In this document: in pieces, positions 1 through 9,346 of the stretch
Layout of the letters: every line of letters starts with the position of its first letter
Position numbering within the stretch: the stretch's first letter is position 1
Source: an uncultured Tenacibaculum sp.
GTDB lineage: Bacteria; Bacteroidota; Bacteroidia; Flavobacteriales; Flavobacteriaceae
Length of the DNA: 64,000 nt
Direction of reading: 5' to 3'
NCBI GenBank assembly: GCA_947492185.1
Contig: CANLMR010000001.1
Coordinates: 496,001-560,000, forward strand
Program-made: the position numbers and the translations under genes
The notes under the pieces: model-generated
What the model was told of the DNA's origin: nothing
The model's input: the letters and a program-made list of their open reading frames with translations, nothing else
The model's database searches: none

Positions 1-3000
1 AAGCAAAATAGTTCTCAAACAACACATAAACATACTGAAGCTAGCTATTTAAAAGAAATTATATCTTCAAAAGGAGCGAAAATTAAATTAGTATACGCAG
101 CAAAAACTGGAAATGAATTTTATGAGACTCATATTTCTCATCCTGAACCAGATGCCTATCAAGAACGTTTTGAAGAAAAATATTTAAATCGTGTAGATAT
201 TTTTAATAATGAGAATACTTTAACTACTTCTTATAATTTCCAACACGATATACAACAGTTAAATACTCAAAACAAGAAAAGGTACTTAACAAAAATCACT
301 CAAATTAGTCATCAAGGAATTCAAAGTTTACTGTCTCCTTCACAAGAGTTTGAATATCATTATTCAGGTGTTTTTCAAGGAGGATTAAAAAAAGTAACAT
401 ACCCATCAGGAGGTACAGTAACATATAATTACCAAAACAAATATTTATTTCATAATGGACAAAACAGGTTCGAAACTACTCCAGTTTGGCCATCAGGATA
501 TAATTTTTACAGTGCGGTTGTTAAGGATAATTATAGTTTGTTTGTAATGAGAACGGCTAATCCGGTAACAGGAAATAAACATCGATTTAAAATATTTCGA
601 TTTTGGTGGAATGGTAAGCAATGGGAATCTAATGAGTTTACTTTCCCACATTTAATGGAAGATAACTATCCTAATAATGGAGAAAGATTAAAAGGGTTTT
701 ATAGTGTGTTAGAAAATGATTTTTATGCTTTTGCATTTGATAAAGGGGATAGAGCAGATGTATATCTTTTTCATAAAGAAAAGAACGGGCATACGTGGAA
801 AGACACTAGTTATTCAAGTTTGCATATTGGTGCAGAAAACCCAAGATTTATTTCAGGGGATGATTTCTTAGCTCTTGGATCGCATAGAACGGGTAGATTG
901 TGGACATACACATGGAATGGAACTTCTTGGAGAAGTAAGTTAATTAACCAAGGAGGAGGACAATATTATTATGCGGCTACTAATAATTTTATTCTTTCTC
1001 TAGATGAGGATGGTGGACCAGATATGGTAACAAACTTAAATTATGTAGATAATTATTACATCCATTATTTAGATGCAGAGAAAAAATGGCAAACAAAATC
1101 ATGGTCAGCTTTTGCTGCTCCAAGAATACATAGTATAGAAAAACCAAGTCAATTTTATCCAGGTAATTCTATTGCAGGATTTGTAGCAGATGATAATCCA
1201 GAATTATTTTTACGTTGGGATAAAAACTATAATTTAATAGCTGTAGATGATGTTTTAGGAGCATATAACGATGCACATTCATTACAACCTGTAGGAAACA
1301 GTATGTTTACCTTAGTTTGGTGGTGGGATAACGGTCCAACAAAAACCGCACGTTTTAATGGTAATTCTTGGAGTGTGAGCCCTTTTTCTTCTAATGATTT
1401 TTCTGCTGTTAATTTTGGGTTAGATTTTATGACTTATAAAAATGAGAATACAGATTATATAAGATATAGAACTTATGTACCAAATACAAATAGTTGGGTA
1501 GCAGGAAATTTAAATTCTTTTCCTTGGTATACTTCTTTTCAAGTTAGTGGGATCAATTCTGAGTTTTTAGTAGGGAGAGATAGAATATATAAAAGAAATC
1601 GTTTTAATTCTATTGAATCACCTACTCAAATAGGAACATTGCAATACGATAATGATTTCACATATTCAGATGGGTTAAGTCATGCTTATGTAAAAGAAGT
1701 TGAATATACAAACAATGGAGGGTCAGCCTCTTCAGTTTTTAAGAAAGGGACTTATTTTTATATGAATAAAGAAACAGGTGAATTAAATTCAATCAATTTA
1801 GGATTAAAATATTATTTACGAGGAAGTAAAAAATTAGGAGGAAATACTCCTTTCATGTCCCCTAAAGCAATTTGGTTAAGACAAGATAATTCATCTACAA
1901 ACTTTAATCCTTATTTATATAGAATTATAAATGATAAATTTAATCAGTCAGTTTATGATATTGTTGTAAATCGTATAGATTTAGACGATAAAAATGAAGG
2001 AGTGCGTAAGGTTCAATACACATATAATAATCCAAACTCAATAACTGATAATACTACTACTTTTTACGGAGAGGTAATCATTGAACAAAAAGGGTTTGGA
2101 TCAAGTTCAAATGGAAAGATTAAAAGAATATTTAACACAGGAAATGAAGATGTTCACTTAATAGGCTTACAATTAGAAGAACAGGTTTTAGACACTAATA
2201 ATTCATTAAAAAGTAAAACAACAAATACTTGGGAAAAATTTTTAAAAACCGCTCATAATGGTTCATTCCAGGTAGATTTAAGCTATAATGTAAGACTTAA
2301 AAGTAAGAAAGAAGAAATTATATTTAACAGTCAGATTTTAGAAAACAACACTTCTTATTCTTATAACTCAAGAGGTCAATTATCTTCTACAACAACAGCA
2401 AATAGTAAAGGATTAATTGAACGACAAAATGTTCGTTATGCACACGAACAATATAGCTTTATGAGAGATAAAAATATGTTAACAGATGTTTATGAAACAA
2501 CAACAAGGTTAGATAATCAAGTTGTAAATATTAATAGAAACATTTGGCTAAATTCTTCAGGAAAAGCTTATATCAAAGAAAAATGGAGCGGACCAACAAA
2601 TACACAATTGCGTTTAAATTCTGAAGTTACACATGTTGATAATTTAGGTAATTTACTAGAAACATCAAATGGTAAAGATATTTACAACGCATCGTTAAAT
2701 GGATATAGAAACTTATATGAGGTTGCTACTATTGTAAATGCAAAATACCAAGAGGTAGTTGATGAGTTAGATATTTCATATAGTCAACTACAAAACTTAA
2801 ACACATCTAATCTTAAAATTGAATTAATGAAATTATACGATCGCTTGCCGAATAGTATGATTAGCCTTACTTTTTATGATGATAATGGTAGAGTAGTTAA
2901 CAGAATAAACGAAAGAAAAGAAGAATCTTTTTTACATTATGATGCCAGAGGAAGAATAGATCATATTACTGATGGGTACGGAAATGTATTAGAAAAGAAA

Positions 3001-3021
3001 GAGTATCATTTTGGAAATTAA
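1..3021 (+). CDS. YD/RHS-repeat family secreted protein, 5' truncated
   Basis: The reading frame is open from base 1, so the ORF-track start at 538 is only an internal methionine; about 1006 residues are visible and the N-terminus lies outside the window. The N-terminal two thirds carries recurring tryptophan-rich units (WNGKQW, WNGTSW, FNGNSW) about 50-80 residues apart, suggesting a propeller-like fold. The C-terminal third has YD-type repeats (YSYNSRGQL, HYDARGRIDHITDGYGN) and ends directly after one, with no variable toxin-like tip. Such proteins are usually large secreted or surface shells. A strong hairpin follows the stop codon. Function of this copy unknown; family assignment rests on the YD repeats. 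Confidence 0.75.
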   Translation, partial: KQNSSQTTHKHTEASYLKEIISSKGAKIKLVYAAKTGNEFYETHISHPEPDAYQERFEEKYLNRVDIFNNENTLTTSYNFQHDIQQLNTQNKKRYLTKITQISHQGIQSLLSPSQEFEYHYSGVFQGGLKKVTYPSGGTVTYNYQNKYLFHNGQNRFETTPVWPSGYNFYSAVVKDNYSLFVMRTANPVTGNKHRFKIFRFWWNGKQWESNEFTFPHLMEDNYPNNGERLKGFYSVLENDFYAFAFDKGDRADVYLFHKEKNGHTWKDTSYSSLHIGAENPRFISGDDFLALGSHRTGRLWTYTWNGTSWRSKLINQGGGQYYYAATNNFILSLDEDGGPDMVTNLNYVDNYYIHYLDAEKKWQTKSWSAFAAPRIHSIEKPSQFYPGNSIAGFVADDNPELFLRWDKNYNLIAVDDVLGAYNDAHSLQPVGNSMFTLVWWWDNGPTKTARFNGNSWSVSPFSSNDFSAVNFGLDFMTYKNENTDYIRYRTYVPNTNSWVAGNLNSFPWYTSFQVSGINSEFLVGRDRIYKRNRFNSIESPTQIGTLQYDNDFTYSDGLSHAYVKEVEYTNNGGSASSVFKKGTYFYMNKETGELNSINLGLKYYLRGSKKLGGNTPFMSPKAIWLRQDNSSTNFNPYLYRIINDKFNQSVYDIVVNRIDLDDKNEGVRKVQYTYNNPNSITDNTTTFYGEVIIEQKGFGSSSNGKIKRIFNTGNEDVHLIGLQLEEQVLDTNNSLKSKTTNTWEKFLKTAHNGSFQVDLSYNVRLKSKKEEIIFNSQILENNTSYSYNSRGQLSSTTTANSKGLIERQNVRYAHEQYSFMRDKNMLTDVYETTTRLDNQVVNINRNIWLNSSGKAYIKEKWSGPTNTQLRLNSEVTHVDNLGNLLETSNGKDIYNASLNGYRNLYEVATIVNAKYQEVVDELDISYSQLQNLNTSNLKIELMKLYDRLPNSMISLTFYDDNGRVVNRINERKEESFLHYDARGRIDHITDGYGNVLEKKEYHFGN

Positions 3022-3034
3022 AATATAGAATTTT

Positions 3035-3065
3035 AAATAAAGAGTGTTTTTAACACTCTTTATTT
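3035..3065. terminator. bidirectional intrinsic terminator
   Basis: Perfect 14-bp stem (AAATAAAGAGTGTT / AACACTCTTTATTT) with a 3-nt loop between the convergent RHS gene and brnQ. The right arm runs on into a T-tract and overlaps the brnQ stop codon, so it mainly terminates the plus-strand transcript. Confidence 0.85.
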
Positions 3066-4334
3066 TTTTAAATTTAATTTAAAAAAGTTAACTCCAATAA
3101 AACTTACCATAGCAGGCAAAACCCATCCTAAATTATAGTTAGATAATGGAATAAAGTTTTGTATTCCAGTTAACGATTCTTTTGCAACTAAGAATTGTAA
3201 GAAATCTGGTACGCTAAAAATAAACGTAACTATTACAACGGTTTTAAATATTGTTGGTGTTGCTAATTTTTCAGGAAGAATATTTAGTAAGATTAATACA
3301 ATAGTAATAGGATAAATAAACATTAATGCTGGTAATGCAATTACTATAATATCATGTACATCAAATTGTCCCATTACAATACCCAAAACACATCCAATAA
3401 TAGCTGTAATTGTATATGCTTTTTTTGAATTATTGAATAAACCTTTGAAATAATCTGAAGTTCCTGTGATAATTCCTACCGCGGTTGTGAAACAAGCTAA
3501 AGCAACTAAAATACTTAAAAATGTAGTTCCAATATTTCCTAAAGTTTGTGTACTTAATCCAGTTAACACTTCTGTTCGAGTGGCTTTTTCCCCAAAAGTA
3601 CTACTGAAAATTGCACCATTAAAAATCAATCCAGCATAAATAATCAATAAACCAAGTCCAGCAATTAATCCTGATTTACTAATTAATTCTTTCTTTTCTT
3701 GGAATGATGTATTTTTGTTGAAATTCATAGAGATAACTAAAACACCTCCAATAACAACGGCTCCAATAGCATCAAAAGTTTGATATCCTTCTAACAAACC
3801 ACTAACAAATGGAGTTTCAAAAATTGTAGGAGTTGAAATAGTATTTGGAGAGAAAATTCCGATGAATATTATGGATAAAAGTATAATTATAATCAAAGGC
3901 GTAAGAAACCTTCCGATTAAAGTTAAAATTTTACTTCTATTCATTACAAACACAAGAACTAAAGCAAAATAAATAGAACTTGTTAACCAAGATTCGGTTC
4001 CAAAGTAAGGTTGAATAGCCATTTCATGAGTAACTGAAGCTGTTCTAGGAGCAGGTAAAGCTACCGAGATTGTATATACAATCAAACAATAAATCAAACT
4101 AAACGTTGGTGAAACCTTTTTGCCAAAATCATACATTGTTCCTTGTAAACGAGCATGCGCTAATATTCCTAAAATTGGAATGAAAACTGCGGTAATAAAA
4201 AAACCAATAGTCACCCAATGCCAAGCGTCTCCTGCATTTTTTCCTAAAAATGGAGGAAGAATTAAGTTTCCTGCTCCAAAAAACATAGAGAATAAGGCAA
4301 AGCCAGTAATTAGAATTTCTTTGGTTTTGTTCAT
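3060..4334 (-). CDS. brnQ: branched-chain amino acid transport protein BrnQ (LIVCS family)
   Basis: Cation-coupled uptake of leucine, isoleucine and valine across the inner membrane. The protein starts MNKTKEILITGFALFSMFFG and continues with GAGNLILPP, the family's characteristic N-terminal segment, followed by about 12 hydrophobic helices; 424 residues is normal for the family. I start at the ATG at 4334 because the longer ORF begins with ten polar residues that would precede the first helix. It is divergent from the alpha/beta hydrolase gene with only about 50 nt between starts and convergent with the RHS gene. Confidence 0.9.
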   Translation of the reverse strand: MNKTKEILITGFALFSMFFGAGNLILPPFLGKNAGDAWHWVTIGFFITAVFIPILGILAHARLQGTMYDFGKKVSPTFSLIYCLIVYTISVALPAPRTASVTHEMAIQPYFGTESWLTSSIYFALVLVFVMNRSKILTLIGRFLTPLIIIILLSIIFIGIFSPNTISTPTIFETPFVSGLLEGYQTFDAIGAVVIGGVLVISMNFNKNTSFQEKKELISKSGLIAGLGLLIIYAGLIFNGAIFSSTFGEKATRTEVLTGLSTQTLGNIGTTFLSILVALACFTTAVGIITGTSDYFKGLFNNSKKAYTITAIIGCVLGIVMGQFDVHDIIVIALPALMFIYPITIVLILLNILPEKLATPTIFKTVVIVTFIFSVPDFLQFLVAKESLTGIQNFIPLSNYNLGWVLPAMVSFIGVNFFKLNLKK

Positions 4335-4363
4335 AATGGTTGAATTATAGCGAGAAAGATACA

Positions 4364-4371
4364 TATTTTTG
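4364..4371 (+). promoter_or_regulatory. -7 box (TATTTTTG) for the alpha/beta hydrolase gene
   Basis: Exact match to the Bacteroidota -7 consensus TAnnTTTG, 4 nt before ATG 4376 and 16 nt before ATG 4388. The closeness favours the second ATG or a leaderless message. Confidence 0.5.
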
Positions 4372-4375
4372 TGGC

Positions 4376-5164
4376 ATGGAAAATAGGATGGTATATAAAA
4401 ATACTAGAGTAGCTTACTATTGTTATGGGAAAGGAGTTAAAACCTTAGTGCTGTTACATGGTTTTTTGGAAAATTCTTCAATGTGGAAATCTGTTGTTGA
4501 TGAGTTTTCTAATGAGTTTAAAGTTATATGTATTGATCTTTTAGGTCATGGAAAATCTGAATGTTTGGGTTATGTACATACTATGGAAGAAATTGCTGAA
4601 TCTGTAAAAGCAGTTCTTACAAAAGAACAAGTTAGTAAAGCAATTTTTGTTGGCCATTCAATGGGAGGATATGTGACTTTAGCATTAGCAGAAAAATATC
4701 CAGAAGTCATTGAAAAATTATGTTTGTTAAATTCTACTGCACAGCCAGATTCTGAAGAACGAAAAACTATTCGAGACAGAGCCATTCTAATGGTAAAAAC
4801 CAACTACAAGGCTTTAGTTTCAATGTCTATTAGTAATTTATTTTCATCAGAAACTTCTAGTGAATTTACTAGTGAAATTGCCGAATGTAAAAAGGAAGCT
4901 TTAAAAACTCCAATTCAAGGATATATTGCTTGTGCAGAAGGAATGAAAAAACGAAAAAAAAGAGAGCATGTTTTAGAATCTAAGACTTTTGAAAGCTTAT
5001 TAATTACAGGGAAAAAAGATCCTGTTTTGATTTATGAGAATAGTATTGAAGAGGCTAACAGAACACAGACTCCAATTATCGAATTATCAAATGGACACAT
5101 GAGTCATATTGAAAACAAGAAAGAGCTAATAAAAGCTCTTAAAGTATTTATGAATAAGGATTAG
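4376..5164 (+). CDS. alpha/beta hydrolase
   Basis: Alpha/beta-hydrolase fold enzyme of about 262 residues. Visible are the oxyanion-hole region LLHGFLENSSMW, the nucleophile elbow GHSMGG, a late acid candidate in GKKDPV and a catalytic-histidine candidate in NGHMSH. The ORF-track start at 4340 is a TTG inside the divergent brnQ promoter region and is rejected. ATG 4376 is used here, but ATG 4388 (MVYKNTRVAYY) is equally plausible given the -7 box at 4364-4371. The stop overlaps that of the convergent next gene by 3 nt. The substrate cannot be told from sequence; relatives include esterases and MenH-like enzymes. Confidence 0.85.
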   Translation: MENRMVYKNTRVAYYCYGKGVKTLVLLHGFLENSSMWKSVVDEFSNEFKVICIDLLGHGKSECLGYVHTMEEIAESVKAVLTKEQVSKAIFVGHSMGGYVTLALAEKYPEVIEKLCLLNSTAQPDSEERKTIRDRAILMVKTNYKALVSMSISNLFSSETSSEFTSEIAECKKEALKTPIQGYIACAEGMKKRKKREHVLESKTFESLLITGKKDPVLIYENSIEEANRTQTPIIELSNGHMSHIENKKELIKALKVFMNKD

Positions 5165-5952
5165 AAGGAATATTCAATTCCTAAAATGAGTCCAGATATA
5201 GTTTCGCTTCCCAGCTTATAATTATGATAACCAGTATACAAAGCAGCACGTTTAATATGATATTTTACTTGTGATTTGAATACATCTACGGTATTGTCAT
5301 TAATAAAACTTTGTCGCCATCCTAAATGTAAACTTATTGGTTTTACTGGATAAATATCAACTCCTAAATTATAAGCAAAACCCCAAGTGTCAACTTCTTT
5401 ACCAACATAAGTTCCTCCTATTCCCCACCATATAGAGAAATTGTTTTCACGAACTCTATAATAGTTAGCACTAATTGAAGTAATATTTAATGACTCTGAG
5501 TTTAACAAAGTGCTTTCCGAAAAGTTTAAATATGAAACATCTAATCCAGCTATAGGAATTGGTTTTAATACAGCATTAAGCTCTACTCCGTTTATTCTAT
5601 TAATTAAATAATTTCCGCCGATTTTAATACTACTTCTTTTAGTGTTGTCATTAAAATCATTGGTAAATTCTCCATGATTATTATAATAAGGATAGGGATT
5701 CATCTCGGTATAATCTCCACCGCCAAAAGCAATACCTAAAGTAGAATAGTACATTAATTCTAAAAAAGCACTCTCAAAGAAAGCAGAAACAAAATCGAAA
5801 TCACCATCATTATCAGAAGAAGAGTTGCTACTAGACGATGAGCTTCCTGAACTCTTAGAAGTTTTGCTTAAACTTTCTTTAGCTTTTCCTAGTTTAGTTT
5901 GTGAAAACATAATACAAGGAACGAACAATAGTAATAGTAGTTTAGATTTCAT
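5161..5952 (-). CDS. outer-membrane beta-barrel-like protein with a serine-rich linker
   Basis: Starts MKSKLLLLLFVPCIMFSQ, a clear Sec signal peptide, so ATG 5952 is preferred over the TTG at 5970. After cleavage come a short lysine-rich segment and a low-complexity linker of serines with some Asn/Asp (about residues 30-50), then alternating aromatic beta-strand sequence ending with a terminal phenylalanine (GIEYSF), typical of outer-membrane barrels. No family name is recognised. It is divergent from another small barrel-like gene at 6118 and convergent with the hydrolase. Confidence 0.65.
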   Translation of the reverse strand: MKSKLLLLLFVPCIMFSQTKLGKAKESLSKTSKSSGSSSSSSNSSSDNDGDFDFVSAFFESAFLELMYYSTLGIAFGGGDYTEMNPYPYYNNHGEFTNDFNDNTKRSSIKIGGNYLINRINGVELNAVLKPIPIAGLDVSYLNFSESTLLNSESLNITSISANYYRVRENNFSIWWGIGGTYVGKEVDTWGFAYNLGVDIYPVKPISLHLGWRQSFINDNTVDVFKSQVKYHIKRAALYTGYHNYKLGSETISGLILGIEYSF

Positions 5953-6117
5953 AGTAAATTTATTTTTCAAAATTTTATCAATTTCTATACCACTAATTTT
6001 TATTTAGAAGCATAAGATTGTTAAAAAGTAGTTAATTCATTTTTTAACGTATTTAATATACTATTTGTGGTATGTTTTTTGTCTGAAAAACCACATTAAT
6101 TAAAAATAAGACTACCT

Positions 6118-6678
6118 ATGAAAAATTATCGATTACTTTTTTTACTATTATTTTCAAGTTCTACACTATTATTTGCTCAAAATAATTCTTCAAGTCAAGT
6201 TTCTGTTGAGAAAAATATATTTGGTGTACAAACAGGATTATTTGGAGCTTGGGCGTATAATGAAACCAAATTATCAGCTAAAATAGCTTTACGTTCTGAG
6301 TTAGGTTTAAATTTAGGGATTTTTGGAGGCAACTTTTATCCAAAAACAGGCTATATTCTTTACCCAACAGTTTCTTTAGAACCAAGATTGTATTATAATC
6401 TAGATCGAAGAGTAAAATTGAATAAGAATATTGATTATAATTCTGGAAATTACTTTGGTTTAAAAACTACTTATGGTTCTGATTTATTTTCTATATCAAA
6501 TTACAACTTGATTGTAAACAATCACATTACCATTGTTCCTAAATATGGAATTAGAAGAAGTTTTGCTAAAAACTTCGAATTCGAATTTTCTGCAGGAATT
6601 GGATATGGTTATAATTTAGATTTAAAAACCTCAGATACAGTATTGGATTTAGGGTTTAGGATCGGATATAGATTTTAA
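6118..6678 (+). CDS. outer-membrane beta-barrel-like protein
   Basis: 186 residues with signal peptide MKNYRLLFLLLFSSSTLLFAQ, then amphipathic strands rich in Tyr, Gly and Phe and a C-terminal GFRIGYRF ending in phenylalanine, as in outer-membrane barrel proteins. It stands alone between the divergent 5161-5952 gene and its own terminator. No enzymatic motif is seen; function unknown. Confidence 0.65.
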   Translation: MKNYRLLFLLLFSSSTLLFAQNNSSSQVSVEKNIFGVQTGLFGAWAYNETKLSAKIALRSELGLNLGIFGGNFYPKTGYILYPTVSLEPRLYYNLDRRVKLNKNIDYNSGNYFGLKTTYGSDLFSISNYNLIVNNHITIVPKYGIRRSFAKNFEFEFSAGIGYGYNLDLKTSDTVLDLGFRIGYRF

Positions 6679-6699
6679 CAAGAATTAAAAAATTTGTTT

Positions 6700-6736
6700 A
6701 AAGAATACTTTGCATTAGGTGTAAAGTATTCTTTTT
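6700..6736 (+). terminator. intrinsic terminator
   Basis: 12-bp perfect stem (AAAGAATACTTT / AAAGTATTCTTT) with an 11-nt loop and trailing Ts, 21 nt after the barrel-protein stop and just before upp. Confidence 0.75.
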
Positions 6737-6761
6737 GTATATTGAGGTCTCACTTATTAAA

Positions 6762-7415
6762 ATGAAAGTATACCACTTAGCACGCCAACGTTCGATCCTT
6801 AATAAATTCCTATCAGAAATTAGAGATAAAAACATCCAAAAGGATAGTATGAGATTTCGTAGAAATATTGAACGTATTGGAGAAATTTTAGGATACGAAT
6901 TAAGTAAAAACCTGAATTATTCTTCGAAGCAAATCATAACTCCACTTGGAGCAAAACCTGTAGATATGTTATCAGAAGATATTGTTTTATGTTCTATTTT
7001 AAGAGCTGGTCTTCCTTTACACAATGGGTTGTTAAATTACTTTGATGATGCTGAAAATGCATTCATCTCTGCATATAGACATCATCCAAATAATGATAAA
7101 GATTTTGAAATAGTTGTGGAGTATTTTGCTTCTCCTACTATAACAGATAAAACGTTGCTTTTAATTGATCCAATGTTGGCAACAGGGAGATCTTTAGTTT
7201 CTGTTTATGAGGCGTTAAACAAATATGGTGCTCCTAAAGAAATTCATATTGTTTCTGTTATTGGTTCATTAGACGGAATAGATTTTATAAAGAATCATTT
7301 CCCAGTAAATACTTCACTTTGGATTGCTGATATTGATAATAAATTAAATGATAAAGGATATATTCTTCCTGGATTAGGAGATGCAGGAGATTTAGCGTTT
7401 GGTGAAAAAATGTAG
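6762..7415 (+). CDS. upp: uracil phosphoribosyltransferase
   Basis: Converts uracil and PRPP to UMP in pyrimidine salvage (cytosolic). The PRPP-binding loop is LLLIDPMLATGRSL, and the C-terminal uracil-binding segment YILPGLGDAGDLAFG is intact. The 217 residues from ATG 6762 fit the family; the ORF-track start (TTG 6735) lies in the upstream terminator's T-tract and is rejected. It is convergent with the DUF6427 gene, with only 3 nt between the stops. Confidence 0.93.
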   Translation: MKVYHLARQRSILNKFLSEIRDKNIQKDSMRFRRNIERIGEILGYELSKNLNYSSKQIITPLGAKPVDMLSEDIVLCSILRAGLPLHNGLLNYFDDAENAFISAYRHHPNNDKDFEIVVEYFASPTITDKTLLLIDPMLATGRSLVSVYEALNKYGAPKEIHIVSVIGSLDGIDFIKNHFPVNTSLWIADIDNKLNDKGYILPGLGDAGDLAFGEKM

Positions 7416-7418
7416 TCA

Positions 7419-8321
7419 CTAAATAAAATAGTGAACTAAAGACCCTATAAAAAATCCAATCATAATTAAATCTGAAAACCACTTTTTTTGGATTAACTCA
7501 AAACCATTAGCAATAATTATTGCACAAGGAAAAATTAAATAAGCTAATTCTGCACCTGACCTGTCTTTATAAATGATTAGTAGAATAATTATTGAGAGTA
7601 GATGAATAGTAACTAAAATCCAGCTCCTTCTAAATTCATTTTTTATTGATAACGTTTTTGGTGTTTTCATAACAAATGCTAAGAATGTGAAAACTAAAAG
7701 TATACTCAATGAAAACTTATAAATAAACGAAAAGTATATTGAGAAATCATAATAAGTTGTAAAGCCCAAAAGATTATAAAAAGTCTGTTCATTATCATAC
7801 CATAAACAATAGGTAAAGTATATAATAATTGGAGTTACAAAACCTAATAAAGGTGTAATTAATCTTCTATAATCAATATGTTGATGAATAAATATAGATA
7901 AAAATGTAAGTGGGAATAACACAATTGTAAAGGGTTCTATAATAACAGAGATTCCCATCCAAAAACCACAATCAAACAACTTTTTTATGGTGTTTTTCGA
8001 AGATTGAAGGCTGTACATTCTTCTTACATAAACGAGTAAAATAAAATTAGAATAAAAGAAAGAATCAATATTTATAACACTAGGGAAATACCCAATTAAA
8101 ATCACAAAAACTAAAAAGAAGTACGAATTATCGAAGGTTAAATTATTTCGAGATTTAATAAAATTCACCAAGCCAAACAAAACTAAAAACCAAAACACTA
8201 AACTAAAATTAAGATCATTAATAAAGCCTGTAAAATATCCCGATAACACATAACAAAAAAACAATGCTATAATAATGACTGAAGTAAACGGTTTTGTGTT
8301 GCTGAAAAAGTTGGTTAACAT
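7419..8321 (-). CDS. polytopic membrane protein, DUF6427-like
   Basis: 300 residues with roughly ten hydrophobic helices and no catalytic motif I recognise. The start MLTNFFSNTKPFTSVIII and the position beside upp and a DUF6341-like gene match the flavobacterial DUF6427 family as I remember it. The function is not known; resemblance to multi-helix glycosyltransferase-type membrane proteins is only general. It is divergent from the DUF6341-trmB unit. Confidence 0.7.
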   Translation of the reverse strand: MLTNFFSNTKPFTSVIIIALFFCYVLSGYFTGFINDLNFSLVFWFLVLFGLVNFIKSRNNLTFDNSYFFLVFVILIGYFPSVINIDSFFYSNFILLVYVRRMYSLQSSKNTIKKLFDCGFWMGISVIIEPFTIVLFPLTFLSIFIHQHIDYRRLITPLLGFVTPIIIYFTYCLWYDNEQTFYNLLGFTTYYDFSIYFSFIYKFSLSILLVFTFLAFVMKTPKTLSIKNEFRRSWILVTIHLLSIIILLIIYKDRSGAELAYLIFPCAIIIANGFELIQKKWFSDLIMIGFFIGSLVHYFI

Positions 8322-8333
8322 TTTTTCTTTTTA

Positions 8334-8341
8334 TACTTTTG
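8334..8341 (+). promoter_or_regulatory. -7 box (TACTTTTG) for the DUF6341-trmB unit
   Basis: Exact TAnnTTTG match 22 nt upstream of the ATG at 8364. Confidence 0.55.
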
Positions 8342-8363
8342 CAAGCGTAAAGATAATCAAGTT

Positions 8364-8582
8364 ATGTTAGGATTAAATATTTTTAAATTCATAGGTGAAA
8401 TTTTTCAAGTGTTATTCATTCCATTTGATTGGTTTCGTTTAACCCTTGCTAAAGGAGCAGCTGGATGGTGGACATCTAATACAATCAACTGGATTTTCTT
8501 AGTTGTTCTTCTAGTTTTACTATACTACTGGATTTCTCAGGCTCTTAAATTTAAAAGAGAAGGTACAGAAGATAGAGCTTAA
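8364..8582 (+). CDS. small membrane protein, DUF6341-like
   Basis: 72 residues: an amphipathic N-terminal half with FIPFDWFRL, then WWTSNTINW and one strong transmembrane helix (IFLVVLLVLLYYWI). It resembles the flavobacterial DUF6341 family, which commonly sits in front of trmB. A clear -7 box precedes it and trmB follows after 26 nt, so the two are probably cotranscribed. Molecular function unknown. Confidence 0.7.
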   Translation: MLGLNIFKFIGEIFQVLFIPFDWFRLTLAKGAAGWWTSNTINWIFLVVLLVLLYYWISQALKFKREGTEDRA

Positions 8583-8608
8583 TTAAGGCTTAACACATAT
8601 ACTACGCT

Positions 8609-9280
8609 TTGGGAAGCAAAAACAAACTTAAACGTTTCAAGGAAAACGAAAAATTTGATAATGTAATTCAACCAACAAGAGAAGAAGTTACTGATAACTT
8701 TTATCTTAAAGGAAAATGGAATTCTTTTTTCAAAAACGATAACCCAATTGTTTTAGAATTAGGTTGTGGAAAAGGAGAATATACTATTGCATTGGCAAAA
8801 AAAAATTCGAATAAAAATTTCATCGGAATTGATATTAAAGGCGCTCGCTTTTGGAGAGGAGCAAAAACAGCCATTGAAGATCAAATGGAAAATGTTGCTT
8901 TTATTCGAACGCAAATAGAATTGGTAGATTTGATTTTTGCTGAAAGTGAAGTTGATGAAATTTGGATTACCTTCCCAGATCCACAAATAAAATACAAAAG
9001 AACTAAGCATAGACTTACCAATAGTGCTTTTTTAAAAAAATATCATCATATCTTAAAACCTGATGCATATATAAATTTAAAAACAGATAGTGAATTTATG
9101 CACGGTTATACATTAGGTTTATTACATGGAGAAGGACATGAAGTATTTCATGCAAGCCATGATGTTTATAAGCTAAAATCTTCACCAGAAGAAGTTACCG
9201 AAACTCAAACTTTTTACGAGAAACAATATTTAGAGCACGATAAACCAATTACCTACATTAAGTTTAAGCTGAATTATTAA
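8609..9280 (+). CDS. trmB: tRNA (guanine-N7-)-methyltransferase
   Basis: SAM-dependent methylation of G46 in tRNA. The SAM motif is VLELGCGKGEYT (about residues 48-59), followed by NFIGIDIKGAR and the family signature ITFPDPQIKYKRTKHRL. The start codon is TTG at 8609: the resulting N-terminus MGSKNKLKRFKENE is the conserved beginning of flavobacterial TrmB, and no upstream in-frame ATG offers an alternative. 223 residues is normal length. It follows the DUF6341 gene in what looks like one transcription unit. Confidence 0.93.
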   Translation: MGSKNKLKRFKENEKFDNVIQPTREEVTDNFYLKGKWNSFFKNDNPIVLELGCGKGEYTIALAKKNSNKNFIGIDIKGARFWRGAKTAIEDQMENVAFIRTQIELVDLIFAESEVDEIWITFPDPQIKYKRTKHRLTNSAFLKKYHHILKPDAYINLKTDSEFMHGYTLGLLHGEGHEVFHASHDVYKLKSSPEEVTETQTFYEKQYLEHDKPITYIKFKLNY

Positions 9281-9346
9281 AAATTAAATAATTTAGAAAG
9301 GACTTCATTTTATAAGCGTCTAAAAAGCAATCAAATTTGTTTTAAA

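Noticed and set aside
4120-4350. 76-codon plus-strand ORF
   Set aside because: Antisense shadow of brnQ.
7416-7434. TCACTA/TAGTGA hairpin between upp and DUF6427 as terminator
   Set aside because: Only a 6-bp AT-rich stem, no T-tract, and it overlaps the DUF6427 stop codon.
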